Assembly: GCF_965284335.1 (NCBI RefSeq)
Contig: NZ_OZ260076.1
Strand: one strand, 5' to 3'
Source: Tabrizicola_A sp965284335
GTDB taxonomy: Bacteria; Pseudomonadota; Alphaproteobacteria; Rhodobacterales; Rhodobacteraceae
Length of the DNA stretch: 64,000 bases
Positions 26,561-35,560 of this stretch are shown here, piece after piece; position 1 is the stretch's first letter; each line of letters starts with the position of its first letter. The notes under the pieces are model-generated. The model had not been told where the DNA came from and did no database searches. It was given only the letters and a program-made list of their open reading frames with translations. Made by a program: the position numbers and the translations under genes.

Positions 26561-27172
26561 ATGTTCCACCTCGTCCCCCCCGACACCCTTATCACCTTTG
26601 CTATGGCGGGCATCCTTTTAAACCTAACACCCGGGTCGGACGTGATGTTTGCCACGGCAAGCGGCCTTGCGGGCGGCCCGCGCGCGGGAATGGCGGCGGG
26701 CGTGGGCGTGGGCCTTGGCGGCTTCTGGCACGTCGGCCTCGCCGCCCTTGGGGTTGCCGCCCTTCTCGCCGCCCACCCCGCCGCCATGACCGGCCTGCGC
26801 TGGTTCGGGGCGGGCTATCTCCTCTACCTCGCCTGGGGGGCCTGGACCGCCAAACCCCTCCCCCCGGGCACCGGCATCTCCAGCCTGCCGCGCGCCTTCT
26901 GGCGGGGGTTCCTCACCAACGCCCTCAACCCCAAGGTCGCGCTTTTCGTCCTCGCCTTCCTGCCGCAATTCACCGATCCGGCGCGCGGCCCGGTCTGGCA
27001 ACAGATCCTGATCCTCGGCGCGGTCTTTACCCTGACGGGTATGTGCATTACCGCAGGCTACGGGGCGCTCGCCGGTTTCGCCGGACAGGCTCTGTCGGCC
27101 CGCATGGGCGTGATGAACAAACTTGCCGCCGGGGTCTTTGCCCTCTTGGCGCTGCGGATGATACAGGAGTAA
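26561..27172 (+). CDS. LysE-family amino acid exporter
   Basis: 203-residue inner-membrane protein with about six hydrophobic segments. Family motifs are LLNLTPGSDVMFATASGLAGG near the start and GFLTNALNPKVALFVLAFLPQF in the middle. LysE/RhtB proteins export amino acids or homoserine lactone-like compounds; the substrate cannot be read from sequence. The start is uncertain: ATG at 26546 adds five residues, and neither start has a good ribosome site. The next gene starts 3 nt after the stop, suggesting co-transcription with the methyltransferase. Confidence 0.88.
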   Translation: MFHLVPPDTLITFAMAGILLNLTPGSDVMFATASGLAGGPRAGMAAGVGVGLGGFWHVGLAALGVAALLAAHPAAMTGLRWFGAGYLLYLAWGAWTAKPLPPGTGISSLPRAFWRGFLTNALNPKVALFVLAFLPQFTDPARGPVWQQILILGAVFTLTGMCITAGYGALAGFAGQALSARMGVMNKLAAGVFALLALRMIQE

Positions 27173-27175
27173 CCG

Positions 27176-28072
27176 ATGGCCTTGATTACCCTTCTTGACG
27201 GCGGCATGGGCCAGGAACTGGTGGCACGCTCGGGCGATGAACCCACGCCGCTTTGGGCCACCCGCGTGATGATTGACCATCCCGGCCTGGTAAAGGCCAT
27301 CCACGCCGATTACTTCGCCGCAGGCGCCAGCGTGGCCACGACGAACACCTACAACATCCTGCATGACCGTCTGGTCGGCGTCGGCCTTGACCATTACTAC
27401 CACGCGCTCCACCTGCGCGCCCTGACCGAGGCGCATGAGGCCCGCGCCGAGGCCGGGCGCGGCCTTATCGCAGGCTCCATGGGGCCTTTGGGTGAAAGCT
27501 ATCGGCCGGACCTCACCCCTCCGGTCGCCGTCTCCACCGCGCTTTACGCCGAGAAAGCCGCCCTTCTGGCCCCCCATGTCGATGTGATCCTGTGCGAAAC
27601 CATGTCCTCGCTCGACCTCTGCCGCGGCGCGCTCGCGGGCGCGCAGGCCGCCGGAAAACCCGTCTGGCTCTCGGTTTCCGTCCATGACCGCGACGGCAGC
27701 AAACTGCGCTCGGGCGAGCCGGTGGCGGGCCTTGCCGATGTGATCGCCGAACACCCCACCGCCGCGGTCCTCGCCAATTGCTCGATGCCCGAGGCGATGG
27801 AGGCGGCACTCGCTGTCCTGCGCGGCATGGGGCGGCCCTTTGGCGCCTATGCCAACGGCTTTTCCGAGATTTCCTCGCTCCCCCTTCCCGACACCCATGA
27901 CGCGCCCGACTATTGCGCCCGCCATGACCTGACGCCCGAACGCTACACCGCCTTTGCGCTCCGCTGGGTCGAGATGGGCGCCACCATCGTCGGCGGCTGC
28001 TGCGAGGTCGGGCCCGCCCATATCACCCATCTGGCGGCGGCGCTCAGGGCCGCAGGCCACCAGATCGCATGA
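27176..28072 (+). CDS. Homocysteine S-methyltransferase family protein
   Basis: 298 residues. The TIM-barrel methyltransferase is recognised by LLDGGMGQEL, TNTYNI, NCSMPEAME and the zinc-ligand motif GGCCEVGPAHI; Cys in NCS and GGCC would bind zinc. The family moves a methyl group from donors such as S-methylmethionine or betaine to homocysteine; which donor applies is unclear. AGGAG lies just upstream of the start. It overlaps the RluA-type gene by 4 nt. Confidence 0.9.
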   Translation: MALITLLDGGMGQELVARSGDEPTPLWATRVMIDHPGLVKAIHADYFAAGASVATTNTYNILHDRLVGVGLDHYYHALHLRALTEAHEARAEAGRGLIAGSMGPLGESYRPDLTPPVAVSTALYAEKAALLAPHVDVILCETMSSLDLCRGALAGAQAAGKPVWLSVSVHDRDGSKLRSGEPVAGLADVIAEHPTAAVLANCSMPEAMEAALAVLRGMGRPFGAYANGFSEISSLPLPDTHDAPDYCARHDLTPERYTAFALRWVEMGATIVGGCCEVGPAHITHLAAALRAAGHQIA

Positions 28073-28722
28073 TCCCGGATTTCACCTATCGCCCCCCGGA
28101 TGTGCCGCTCGACATCCTCTATCAGGATGATCTGATCCTTGTGGCCAACAAACCGGCGGGGCTCTTGTCGGTGCCGGGCAAGCTTGCCGGGCGCGAAGAT
28201 TGCCTTGTCTCGCGCCTGCAAGCGGCGCAATGGAACACGCTTCTGGTGCATCGGCTGGATTGCGACACCTCGGGCGTGATGATCTTTGCCAAGACAAAGG
28301 CGGCGCAGGGGTTTTTGGGGCAGGAATTCGAACAGCGCCGGGCGAAGAAAACCTATATCGCCCGTGTGGCGGGCGAGATAGCGGGCGAGGCGGGCCATAT
28401 CGACCTGCCGCTTTGTGCCGATTGGCCAAACCGCCCGCGCCAGATGGTCAGCCATGAACACGGCCGCCCTGCCCAGACCGACTGGCAGGTGATTGGCCGC
28501 GCGCCGGGCGAAACGCGGATGCGGCTTTTCCCGAAGACGGGCCGCAGCCATCAGTTGCGGGTGCATATGCTGGCGCTTGGCCACCCAATTTTGGGCGATC
28601 CGATCTATGCCACAGGCCCAGCGCGCGACTTTCCCCGCCTGATGCTGCACGCCGAAACGCTGGGGCTGCATCACCCCGGCACTGGCCAGATGGTCGAATT
28701 CTCCGCCCCCTGGCCGTTTTAA
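28069..28722 (+). CDS. RluA-family RNA pseudouridine synthase
   Basis: 217 residues. The catalytic motif HRLDCDTSGVMIFAKT carries the active-site Asp; PAGLLSVPGK and KTGRSHQLRVHM are further family motifs. There is no S4 domain, as in E. coli RluA, which modifies 23S rRNA position 746 and tRNA position 32; similar targets are likely but unproven. It is coupled to the methyltransferase gene by ATGA. Confidence 0.92.
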   Translation: MIPDFTYRPPDVPLDILYQDDLILVANKPAGLLSVPGKLAGREDCLVSRLQAAQWNTLLVHRLDCDTSGVMIFAKTKAAQGFLGQEFEQRRAKKTYIARVAGEIAGEAGHIDLPLCADWPNRPRQMVSHEHGRPAQTDWQVIGRAPGETRMRLFPKTGRSHQLRVHMLALGHPILGDPIYATGPARDFPRLMLHAETLGLHHPGTGQMVEFSAPWPF

Positions 28723-28761
28723 CCCTGCGAAGAGTGCGCGGCACGCGCTCGATGAGCGGGC

Positions 28762-30738
28762 TTACAGCCCCAGCGCCACCTTGCGCCCCTCATGGAACGC
28801 ATAAGCCGCCAACCGAGGTGCTGCGCAATCGCCGATCCGATGCGTCGCCTTGCCCTGAAACGCCTCAGGCCAGGGGTCAAAGCTGCGGTTCGTCGTGGAC
28901 ATCACCAAACCACTGGCGGCCAGCGTCTCCTCGTCCCCCGTCAACATATTCTTCACCGTGACGCCATTGCCATGCCAGCGCGTCAGGCAATGTTCGGTCA
29001 GGAACTTCACCCCCAACTTGGCCAACCGCCGCCGCGCCGCGCCATCGGCGGCGGTGCGGGAAATCTCTTTGCCAACGTAAGGCTCTGGCGTGACAATCAC
29101 CACCTGATGCCCACGCTCGGCCAAGGTCCAGGCCGTGCCCACCCCGCGCCAGTTGCTGCCTTCGTCATACAAAACCACCGCATCGCCCAGCCGCGCCTCG
29201 CGCCGCATCGCGGCCTCGGGCGACCAGACCCCGCCCAATTCCACCCCCGGCAGGCTCGCCAGATGCGGCTGCCAGCGCTGAAACCCCGTCTCATCGGGCA
29301 AAGAGCCCGTGGCCAGAACAACCACCTCCGCCGGATGGGCGGCAATCTCGGCCTCATCCAGAAACGTATTCAGCCGCAGGGTCGCGCCCAGCTTGGCAAA
29401 CTGGCGCTCATACCACTCCATGAGATCAAGGATCTGCGCCCGGCGCGGCTGCATCCCCGCCAGCCGGAACTGCCCGCCAATCACCGGCAGCGCCTCGACG
29501 ATCTCCACCTTGTGCCCGCGCTCCGCCGCCGCCCGCGCGGCCTCAAGCCCCGCAGGCCCCGCCCCCACCACCAGCACCGATTTCGCGACCCCAGCCGCCG
29601 TGAACCGGTCGCCGCCCCATTCCCATTCGCGCCCCACCGAGGGGTTGATCAGGCAGGAAATCCAGTAATCCCGGCTGCGCCGCCCCCAGCACATCTGATT
29701 GCACGAAATACAGCCGCGAATATCCTCGGCCCGCCCTTCCGTCACCTTGCGCGCCAGATGCGGATCGGCGATCTGCCCCCGCACGATCGACACCAGATCC
29801 GCCTCACCTGCCGCAAGGATCGTCTCGGCATTGTCGGGCGTCCGCACCCCCGCCTCCGAGGTGATGCGCGCATGTTTCACCACCGATTTCAGCCGCTGCG
29901 TCATCGGCGTCGTCAGCTTTTCGCCTTCGGTAAAGGCCGGGATGATGCCCTCGAACTCCAGATAGCTGCCATAGCCGCAGGTGACGTAATCCACATCCCC
30001 CATCGCATCATGCAGGGCGATGATCTCGCACAGCTCATCCGCCGAGAGCGACACCGAATAGCCCGGCGAATAGCTGATCGCCAAGCCGATGATGAAATCC
30101 GGCCCACAGTCACGGCGAATACGGGCGATCAATTCGCGCGAAAACCGGGTCCGGTTCTCCAAAGACCCGCCCCACTGGTCGGTCCGCTGGTTCGACCACG
30201 GCGTCCAGAACTGGTCGATCAGCGAATGATAGGCCGCCCAGACCTCCACCCCCTGAAAGCCGCAGGCCTGCGCGCGGCGGGCGGCGGCGGCATGGGCCTC
30301 CAGCACCTCGTCGATCTCGGCCTCGGTCATGGCATGGCTGCCATCGCTGTCATGATAGGACGGCCCACCCGAGGGCGACCAATGCGGCTGGAACGACAGG
30401 TCCGAATCGCCATGCGCGCCGACGTGATAGATCTGCTGCACAATCACCGCGCCCGCCGCCTTCACCTTTTCGGTAATCGCCCGAAAATGCGGAATAACTT
30501 CGTCGGATTCATGCGCCAGATTGCCCCGCGTCAACACCCCGGTGCGATGCGCGGGCACTGGCTCGGTCACGATCATCCCGGCCCCGCCCAGCGCACGCTC
30601 CAGCCAATAGGCCCCTTGCCGCGCCAGTGGCAGCCCGCCTTCGGCCATGTTGTTGGTATGCGCGCCAAAGACGATGCGGTTGCGCAAGACATGGCCGCGC
30701 AGGGTGAGCGGAGAGGACAGGCGGGCGTGCTGGGTCAT
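28762..30738 (-). CDS. Two-domain NADH:flavin / Fe-S oxidoreductase (trimethylamine dehydrogenase-like)
   Basis: 658 residues. The N-terminal half is an old-yellow-enzyme barrel (NRIVFGAHTNNMAEGG, GFQGVEVWAAYHSLIDQF). A 4Fe-4S cluster site follows (CISCNQMCWG, then a fourth Cys in WISCLINP). The C-terminal half is an FAD/NAD(P)-binding domain (VLVVGAGPAGLEAARAAAERG). The layout matches trimethylamine dehydrogenase and related enzymes that oxidatively demethylate N-methyl compounds such as dimethylglycine, N-methylproline or stachydrine derivatives; the substrate is not determined. The start at 30738 has AAGGG eight bases upstream, preferred over an in-frame ATG 15 codons earlier. Confidence 0.9.
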   Translation of the reverse strand: MTQHARLSSPLTLRGHVLRNRIVFGAHTNNMAEGGLPLARQGAYWLERALGGAGMIVTEPVPAHRTGVLTRGNLAHESDEVIPHFRAITEKVKAAGAVIVQQIYHVGAHGDSDLSFQPHWSPSGGPSYHDSDGSHAMTEAEIDEVLEAHAAAARRAQACGFQGVEVWAAYHSLIDQFWTPWSNQRTDQWGGSLENRTRFSRELIARIRRDCGPDFIIGLAISYSPGYSVSLSADELCEIIALHDAMGDVDYVTCGYGSYLEFEGIIPAFTEGEKLTTPMTQRLKSVVKHARITSEAGVRTPDNAETILAAGEADLVSIVRGQIADPHLARKVTEGRAEDIRGCISCNQMCWGRRSRDYWISCLINPSVGREWEWGGDRFTAAGVAKSVLVVGAGPAGLEAARAAAERGHKVEIVEALPVIGGQFRLAGMQPRRAQILDLMEWYERQFAKLGATLRLNTFLDEAEIAAHPAEVVVLATGSLPDETGFQRWQPHLASLPGVELGGVWSPEAAMRREARLGDAVVLYDEGSNWRGVGTAWTLAERGHQVVIVTPEPYVGKEISRTAADGAARRRLAKLGVKFLTEHCLTRWHGNGVTVKNMLTGDEETLAASGLVMSTTNRSFDPWPEAFQGKATHRIGDCAAPRLAAYAFHEGRKVALGL

Positions 30739-30769
30739 GGGGTTTCCCTTGGCTGATGCCCTCAGGGAA

Positions 30770-30795
30770 GGATAAATCGACATATGTGTCAAGTT
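30770..30795 (-). promoter_or_regulatory. Possible operator/promoter element of the flavin oxidoreductase gene
   Basis: The minus strand reads CTTGACACATATGTCG. It contains the palindrome ACATATGT nested in GACA-TATG-TGTC (30779-30790) and a perfect -35-like TTGACA, but I find no good -10 at the matching distance. It lies about 40-55 nt upstream of the start codon. Weak evidence, offered as a site to test. Confidence 0.3.
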
Positions 30796-30870
30796 TTCTT
30801 TGCGCAAACCCCGCGCGGCAGACACTGGGCCAAGCACCCAGTTTCAAAACGCTTTTCACTTCGGCCTTAG

Positions 30871-31179
30871 GCTGATGGCCGCATCGGCGGGGCAATTGCC
30901 CGCATCACCACGGCCTTAAGCGACGCCTGTCGGCTTTTGCCAGATTTGCGGGCCGCGCTGGCCCGGTGTTTGGACGCCGGATCAGAGCTTTCAGCTGCGG
31001 AGCGCGAGGTTTTGGCCCGGTTTTCCGGCCATGTCCGCCATCATCTTGCCGCCGAAAACGCCATCTTGTTGCCCATCGCCCGCGCCCGGCTTTCACGGCG
31101 CGATCTGCAAAAACTCTCGTCGCGCATGCAATCACGCCGCGGCCTGACTTTGACCCCAAAGGTGCGTGATGCAGAATGA
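30871..31179 (+). pseudogene. N-terminally truncated hemerythrin-like protein
   Basis: The open frame runs from a TAG at 30868 to the stop at 31179. It encodes only the last third of a Rhodobacteraceae hemerythrin-type protein: LARFSGHVRHHLAAENAILLPIARARL, matching the final metal-binding helix. The earlier helices with their His/Glu ligands are missing, and the DNA just upstream is the promoter region of the divergent oxidoreductase. There is no ATG; the first candidate start is TTG at 30937. It still overlaps the carbonic anhydrase gene by 11 nt, as an intact operon partner would. Probably a remnant; a short functional protein is less likely. Confidence 0.6.
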
Positions 31180-31786
31180 TCTGCTGGACAGAAACCTGCA
31201 ATGGTCCGCAACGCGGCAGGCACAAGAGCCTGACTACTTTACCCGTTTGGCCGCCCTGCAAGCGCCCGAATATTTCTGGATCGGCTGTTCTGACAGCCGC
31301 GTTCCGGCCAATGTGGTGGCGGGCCTTGATCCGGGAGAGGTCTTTGTTCACCGCAACGTGGCCAATATCATCCATTCATCTGATATGAACCTGCTCTCGG
31401 CGCTTGAATTCGCGGTCGAGGCGTTGAAGGTGCGGGAAATCATCGTTTGTGGCCATTACGGCTGCGGTGGGGTCAAGGCGGCAACCGAAGACCTGCCGCA
31501 TGGGATTGTGGATCATTGGCTGGAACCCATTCGCAGGCTGGCGCGCGCCTATGCGGTCGATCTGGGCAAAGAGCCTGACAACGAAGGCCGCCGTGACAGG
31601 CTGGCCGAGTTCAACGTGATCGAAGGCGTGCGGCGCGTTTGTGAGACACCCATCTTGCAGCGCGCCTGGGCGCGGGGTGCGAATGTTCGGGTGCATGGGC
31701 TGATCTATGGGCTGAAAGACGGCCTGCTGCGCGAGCTTGATTGCACCATCGGGCCGGGTCATTTTCAGCCGATCATCAGAGCCTAG
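31169..31786 (+). CDS. Beta-class carbonic anhydrase
   Basis: 205 residues. It interconverts CO2 and bicarbonate. The zinc ligands are visible: Cys and the Asp/Arg dyad in WIGCSDSRVPAN, and His and Cys in VCGHYGCGGVKAA. FVHRNVANI is also conserved. I use ATG at 31169; a GTG lies immediately before it. It overlaps the hemerythrin remnant, which may mean its original promoter lay upstream of that gene. Confidence 0.95.
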   Translation: MQNDLLDRNLQWSATRQAQEPDYFTRLAALQAPEYFWIGCSDSRVPANVVAGLDPGEVFVHRNVANIIHSSDMNLLSALEFAVEALKVREIIVCGHYGCGGVKAATEDLPHGIVDHWLEPIRRLARAYAVDLGKEPDNEGRRDRLAEFNVIEGVRRVCETPILQRAWARGANVRVHGLIYGLKDGLLRELDCTIGPGHFQPIIRA

Positions 31787-31812
31787 GCTCGCAGCGCCAA
31801 GGGCCTTTGGGC

Positions 31813-32934
31813 TTAGACCAATCTTTCACCGCCGCGCCATGTTGCAGCCAAGGTGAAGGCATCGGTCAGATGCACCAGATCCGCCACCGCACCGGGGCGC
31901 AAATGGCCAAGGTCGGGCCTACCGATCACCCGCGCCGGGATCGACGTGGCCATCGCCAGCGCGCGTTCAACGCCAAGCCCGGCATGACGCACCATATTGC
32001 CCACCGCCTGCGCCAAGCTCAGATCTGCCCCGGCCAGCGTGCCATCCTCCAGTGTCAAGCGCCCCTCCCGGCGCAGAATGCGCCGCCCGGCCAGATCAAA
32101 CTCGGTCAGGTCCGTGCCCGCCACCGCCATGCAATCACTGACCAAAAACAAGCCCTCTGGTCGCGCCGCGCAGGCGATCTTGATGCTGTCCCAGTCAACA
32201 TGCAGACCATCGGCGATCAGCCCCGCCGCAATGTCCGAGCTTAGAACCGCCCCTACCAGCCCCGGCGCGCGGCCCTGCAACTGGCTCATTGCGTTGAACA
32301 GATGCGTGGCACTTTGCGCCCCGGCAGCAATCAGCGCCTGCGCATCGGCGGCGGTCGCCTCGGCATGGCCAAGACTGACAACAACCCCCGCCGCCACAAG
32401 TGCTGCCACCTGATCCGCCTTAGCGCTTGCCGGGGCCAGCGTGATCATCAGCGCGGGCAATTGCTGGGCGGCCTGCACATAAAGCGCCAGATCCTCCGAG
32501 GTCATCGGCCGGATCAAGGCGGCGTCATGCGCACCCTTGCGGCGAGGGTCCAAATGCGGCCCCTCCAGATGCAGGCCCAAAAACCCCGGCTCATCCTGCG
32601 CCTCAATCCCGGCATCCAGAACGCGGGCGGTCACCTCTGGCCGGTCGGTGATCAGCGTGGGCAAAACCCCCATCGCGCCCAATCGGCCATGAACCGCACA
32701 GATCTGGGCCAATTGTCCGGAATCGGTGGCCGCCCCAACCATCACCCCGCCGCCCCCATTGACCTGCAAGTCCACAAAGCCGGGTGCCAGAATGCCACCC
32801 GGCACATTCACAACTTCGGCCCCCGGCGGCACCGATGGGCCAAGCCCTGCCACCCGATCCCCTTGCACCAGCAACACCGCATCGCGGTGCAGCGACACGC
32901 CATCAAACACCTGCGCCCCGACAAAAGCCTGCAT
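31813..32934 (-). CDS. nagA: N-acetylglucosamine-6-phosphate deacetylase
   Basis: 373 residues of the amidohydrolase superfamily. It removes the acetyl group from GlcNAc-6-phosphate. Motifs are GFVDLQVNGGGGV, GLHLEGPHLDPRRKGAHD, SLGHAEATAADAQALIAAGAQ followed by SATHLFNAM, and LVSDCMAVAGT. The ATG at 32934 shares one base with the TGA of the upstream kinase (TGATG), so the two are coupled and act in sequence. Confidence 0.95.
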   Translation of the reverse strand: MQAFVGAQVFDGVSLHRDAVLLVQGDRVAGLGPSVPPGAEVVNVPGGILAPGFVDLQVNGGGGVMVGAATDSGQLAQICAVHGRLGAMGVLPTLITDRPEVTARVLDAGIEAQDEPGFLGLHLEGPHLDPRRKGAHDAALIRPMTSEDLALYVQAAQQLPALMITLAPASAKADQVAALVAAGVVVSLGHAEATAADAQALIAAGAQSATHLFNAMSQLQGRAPGLVGAVLSSDIAAGLIADGLHVDWDSIKIACAARPEGLFLVSDCMAVAGTDLTEFDLAGRRILRREGRLTLEDGTLAGADLSLAQAVGNMVRHAGLGVERALAMATSIPARVIGRPDLGHLRPGAVADLVHLTDAFTLAATWRGGERLV

Positions 32935-33779
32935 CACGCCAATCCCTCACGCGCCAAGAACAGCGCCCCATCCAGCGCAGACCCCTGAGCAGGGCGCTGC
33001 GGCCAATCGGTGATCGCCTTGGCATAGGCCGGCCCCAGCCCGCCGATAAAGGTCACCGGAAGCGGCACCTCTCCCTGCAAGGCCGCAACAGAGCCGCGCA
33101 CCTCGGCCACAGCCTGCGCCATGATCGCTTGGGCCGCCGGATCATCCGAACCCACCACACGCGGGGCGAAACCGGCATAATCCACGCCCTTGGCTGTCAA
33201 GGAAAAGGTCACCAGCGCCTCGGGCGTCGCAAACTCGGCCAGCACCGCCTCCAAAAGCGGCGTCATGGGCAAGGCCCCATCCCGGGCCCGCAGCGCGCGC
33301 GCCAAAAGCGCCCGGCCCAAGACCGCGCCGCTGCCCTCATCTCCCAAGGCCAGACCCCAACCGCCGATCTGCCGCATCACACCGCCGCGCTGTTCGGCAA
33401 AGACCGACCCGGTGCCAATCGCCGCAACAATCCCATCAGCGTCGCCCAAAGCCCCTTTCACCGCCGTCACCGCATCGGTGACGATGCGCGCGCGGGCAAA
33501 GGGCAACCGCGCGCCGAGCCAATCCGCCGCGCCCGCCGCATTCGCCCCGGCAAGGCCCAAACCGGCCCGCAGACCGGCCATGCCTACCCCGCCGCCCCAA
33601 CTGTCCAAGGCCACCCGGGTGGCTGTCAGAATATTGCCCAACGCGGTTTCAGGGGCGGCAGAGATATTGGCAGGCCCCGCCTCGGCCCGCGCGAGAATCC
33701 GGCCATCTTGGTCACAAATCGCCACACGACAGCCCGTGCCACCCCCATCAACGCCAAGGAAAATCGGATCTACGCCCAT
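32934..33779 (-). CDS. BadF/BadG-type ATPase, probable N-acetylglucosamine kinase
   Basis: 281 residues of the ASKHA fold. The phosphate-1 loop is FLGVDGGGTGCRVAICD and the second is IVAAIGTGSVFA; GGWGLALGDEGSGA is typical of N-acetylglucosamine and N-acetylmuramic acid kinases. With nagA downstream, phosphorylation of GlcNAc followed by deacetylation is the likely sequence, for cell-wall amino sugar recycling or chitin-derived sugar. No transporter gene is adjacent. Confidence 0.88.
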   Translation of the reverse strand: MGVDPIFLGVDGGGTGCRVAICDQDGRILARAEAGPANISAAPETALGNILTATRVALDSWGGGVGMAGLRAGLGLAGANAAGAADWLGARLPFARARIVTDAVTAVKGALGDADGIVAAIGTGSVFAEQRGGVMRQIGGWGLALGDEGSGAVLGRALLARALRARDGALPMTPLLEAVLAEFATPEALVTFSLTAKGVDYAGFAPRVVGSDDPAAQAIMAQAVAEVRGSVAALQGEVPLPVTFIGGLGPAYAKAITDWPQRPAQGSALDGALFLAREGLA

Positions 33780-33866
33780 GTCTGGCCTTTGCCTCTTATC
33801 TCTTTCCTTGAATGGCCTGTCCGGCAGGGCTTTGCAAATCTTCTATCGCCAAGGCATGGTGCCACC

Positions 33867-34529
33867 ATGATCCTTGACCCTATTCGCACCGAAAACCCCT
33901 TTGCCGACCCGCATCTGACATGGTGCGATCTGAGCTTTGCCATCCGCGATGTGCAGGCGTTGCACCATGACGGCCCGCTTGGCCCGGTCAGCCTGCATCT
34001 GCCTGATGATCTGGCCCAAGCCGTGCCCAAACGGCGGTCAGAGTTTTTGGCTGGACGCTTGGCCGCCGCCCTAGCCCTGCGTCAGGCAGGCTTGCCCGAA
34101 GCGGTGGGCCGCAACGGCCGCGCGCCGGTCTGGCCCACTGGTGCGGCAGGCTCGATCACCCACAGTAAAGACCGCGCGATTGCGGCCGTCTCAACCCGCT
34201 ATCGCGGCATCGGGCTGGATTGCGAGGCCATGGTCAACCCAGACCGCGCCATGCAACTGGCCGCCGCCATCTTTTCGGAAACCGAATCTCGGCTTCGCCC
34301 CGAAGCCCTGCCCTTTGCCAGTTTTTTCACGCTGATCTTCTCGGCCAAAGAGGCGGTTTACAAAGCCCTCTCGCCCCGCCTGACGCGAATTCCCGATTTC
34401 CATGAGGCAACACTCACCGCCCTAAACCCCGGCAGCCTGCACATCGACCTTCACGGCCAAAGCCACCGCGTGCGGTTCCGACTGTCATCCAAGGATTGTG
34501 TCACGCTGGCAATAGACGAGACGGCCTGA
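33867..34529 (+). CDS. 4'-Phosphopantetheinyl transferase (EntD/Sfp-type)
   Basis: 220 residues. It transfers the phosphopantetheine arm from CoA to carrier proteins. The core motifs are GSITHSKDRAIAAVS, GIGLDCEAM (metal-binding Asp) and FSAKEAVYKAL. EntD-type enzymes usually serve siderophore or other secondary synthetases, but none is in this window. It is divergent from the nag genes with a short 87-nt gap that must hold both promoters; I see no clear consensus there. Confidence 0.92.
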   Translation: MILDPIRTENPFADPHLTWCDLSFAIRDVQALHHDGPLGPVSLHLPDDLAQAVPKRRSEFLAGRLAAALALRQAGLPEAVGRNGRAPVWPTGAAGSITHSKDRAIAAVSTRYRGIGLDCEAMVNPDRAMQLAAAIFSETESRLRPEALPFASFFTLIFSAKEAVYKALSPRLTRIPDFHEATLTALNPGSLHIDLHGQSHRVRFRLSSKDCVTLAIDETA

Positions 34530-34540
34530 AACCACACAGA

Positions 34541-35443
34541 TCAGCCCGCGAAATGCCGCTCTCCGCGCGCCTCGGCCAGATCCATCTGGCGCTGACGCTC
34601 GCGAAAACGGGCGCGATCGGCATCGCTGTATTCGGTCACACAATGGTGGCACTGACAGCCCCGCTCATACTCGGGCCGGGCCTTGTCCTCGGGCGACAGC
34701 GGGCGGCGGCAGGCGTGGCAACTGTCATACGGGCCCGGCACCAGCCCATGACCCACCGACACCCGGCCATCAAACACATAGCATTCGCCGTCCCACAGCG
34801 ATTGCTCGGGCGGGATTTCTTCCAGATATTTCAAGATACCACCCTTCAGGTGGTACACTTCATTCTCACCCAGCCCCAAAAGGTAATTCGTTGATTTTTC
34901 GCAGCGAATACCGCCGGTGCAAAACATCGCAATCCGCTTGCCCTGAAACTTGGCGCGGTTTTCCTCCCACCAGCGGGGGAAATCGCGAAACGTGCGAATG
35001 TCGGGGTCAACCGCGCCTTGAAAGGTGCCAATCGCCACCTCATAATCATTGCGCGTATCAATCAACGCCACATCCTCCGAGGCGATCAGCGCATTCCATT
35101 CGGCGGGGCTTAGATAACTGCCCACCCGCGCCGTTGGGTCCACATTCGGCTGGCCCATGGTGACAATCTCGCGCTTCAGCTTCACCTTCATGCGGCCAAA
35201 GGGCATGGTCTCGGCAAAGCTTTCCTTATGCTCCAGCCCCGCACAGCCCGGCAGGGCGCGCAGATGGGCCAAAACCGCATCAATCCCCGCGCGTGTTCCT
35301 GCGATGGTGCCATTCACCCCCTCGCGCGCCAAAAGCAGCGATCCCTTGACCCCCTGCGCATTGCACAGCGCCAAAAGCGGGCCGCGCAACTCGGCCGGGT
35401 CGTCAAAGCGGGTGAAATGGTAAAGTGCGGCGATTGTCAGCAT
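34541..35443 (-). CDS. trhO: tRNA uridine(34) hydroxylase (rhodanese-like)
   Basis: 300 residues. The N-terminal acylphosphatase-like segment (GSLLLAREGVNGTIAG) precedes a rhodanese domain with the active-site loop MFCTGGIRCEKSTNYL. The Cys-rich C-terminal region (SCHACRRPLSPEDK..., GCQCHHC) is typical of TrhO/YceA, which hydroxylates U34 of tRNAs. The ATG at 35443 is preferred to a TTG six codons upstream. Confidence 0.93.
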   Translation of the reverse strand: MLTIAALYHFTRFDDPAELRGPLLALCNAQGVKGSLLLAREGVNGTIAGTRAGIDAVLAHLRALPGCAGLEHKESFAETMPFGRMKVKLKREIVTMGQPNVDPTARVGSYLSPAEWNALIASEDVALIDTRNDYEVAIGTFQGAVDPDIRTFRDFPRWWEENRAKFQGKRIAMFCTGGIRCEKSTNYLLGLGENEVYHLKGGILKYLEEIPPEQSLWDGECYVFDGRVSVGHGLVPGPYDSCHACRRPLSPEDKARPEYERGCQCHHCVTEYSDADRARFRERQRQMDLAEARGERHFAG

Positions 35444-35560
35444 GGGCGCGGCATAGGACAAGCGCGCGCTTCGGGCAAGAGGCCGCGCAGCACAGACCGC
35501 TTGGGCGTTGCCAATCAGCCTGCGGGGTTTTAGGCATGGAACATCTTAAAGGAGAGCGAT

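Noticed and set aside
32784..33866. Upstream extension of the phosphopantetheinyl transferase frame
   Set aside because: Antisense to the sugar kinase and to the nagA 5' end; similarity begins only at 33867.
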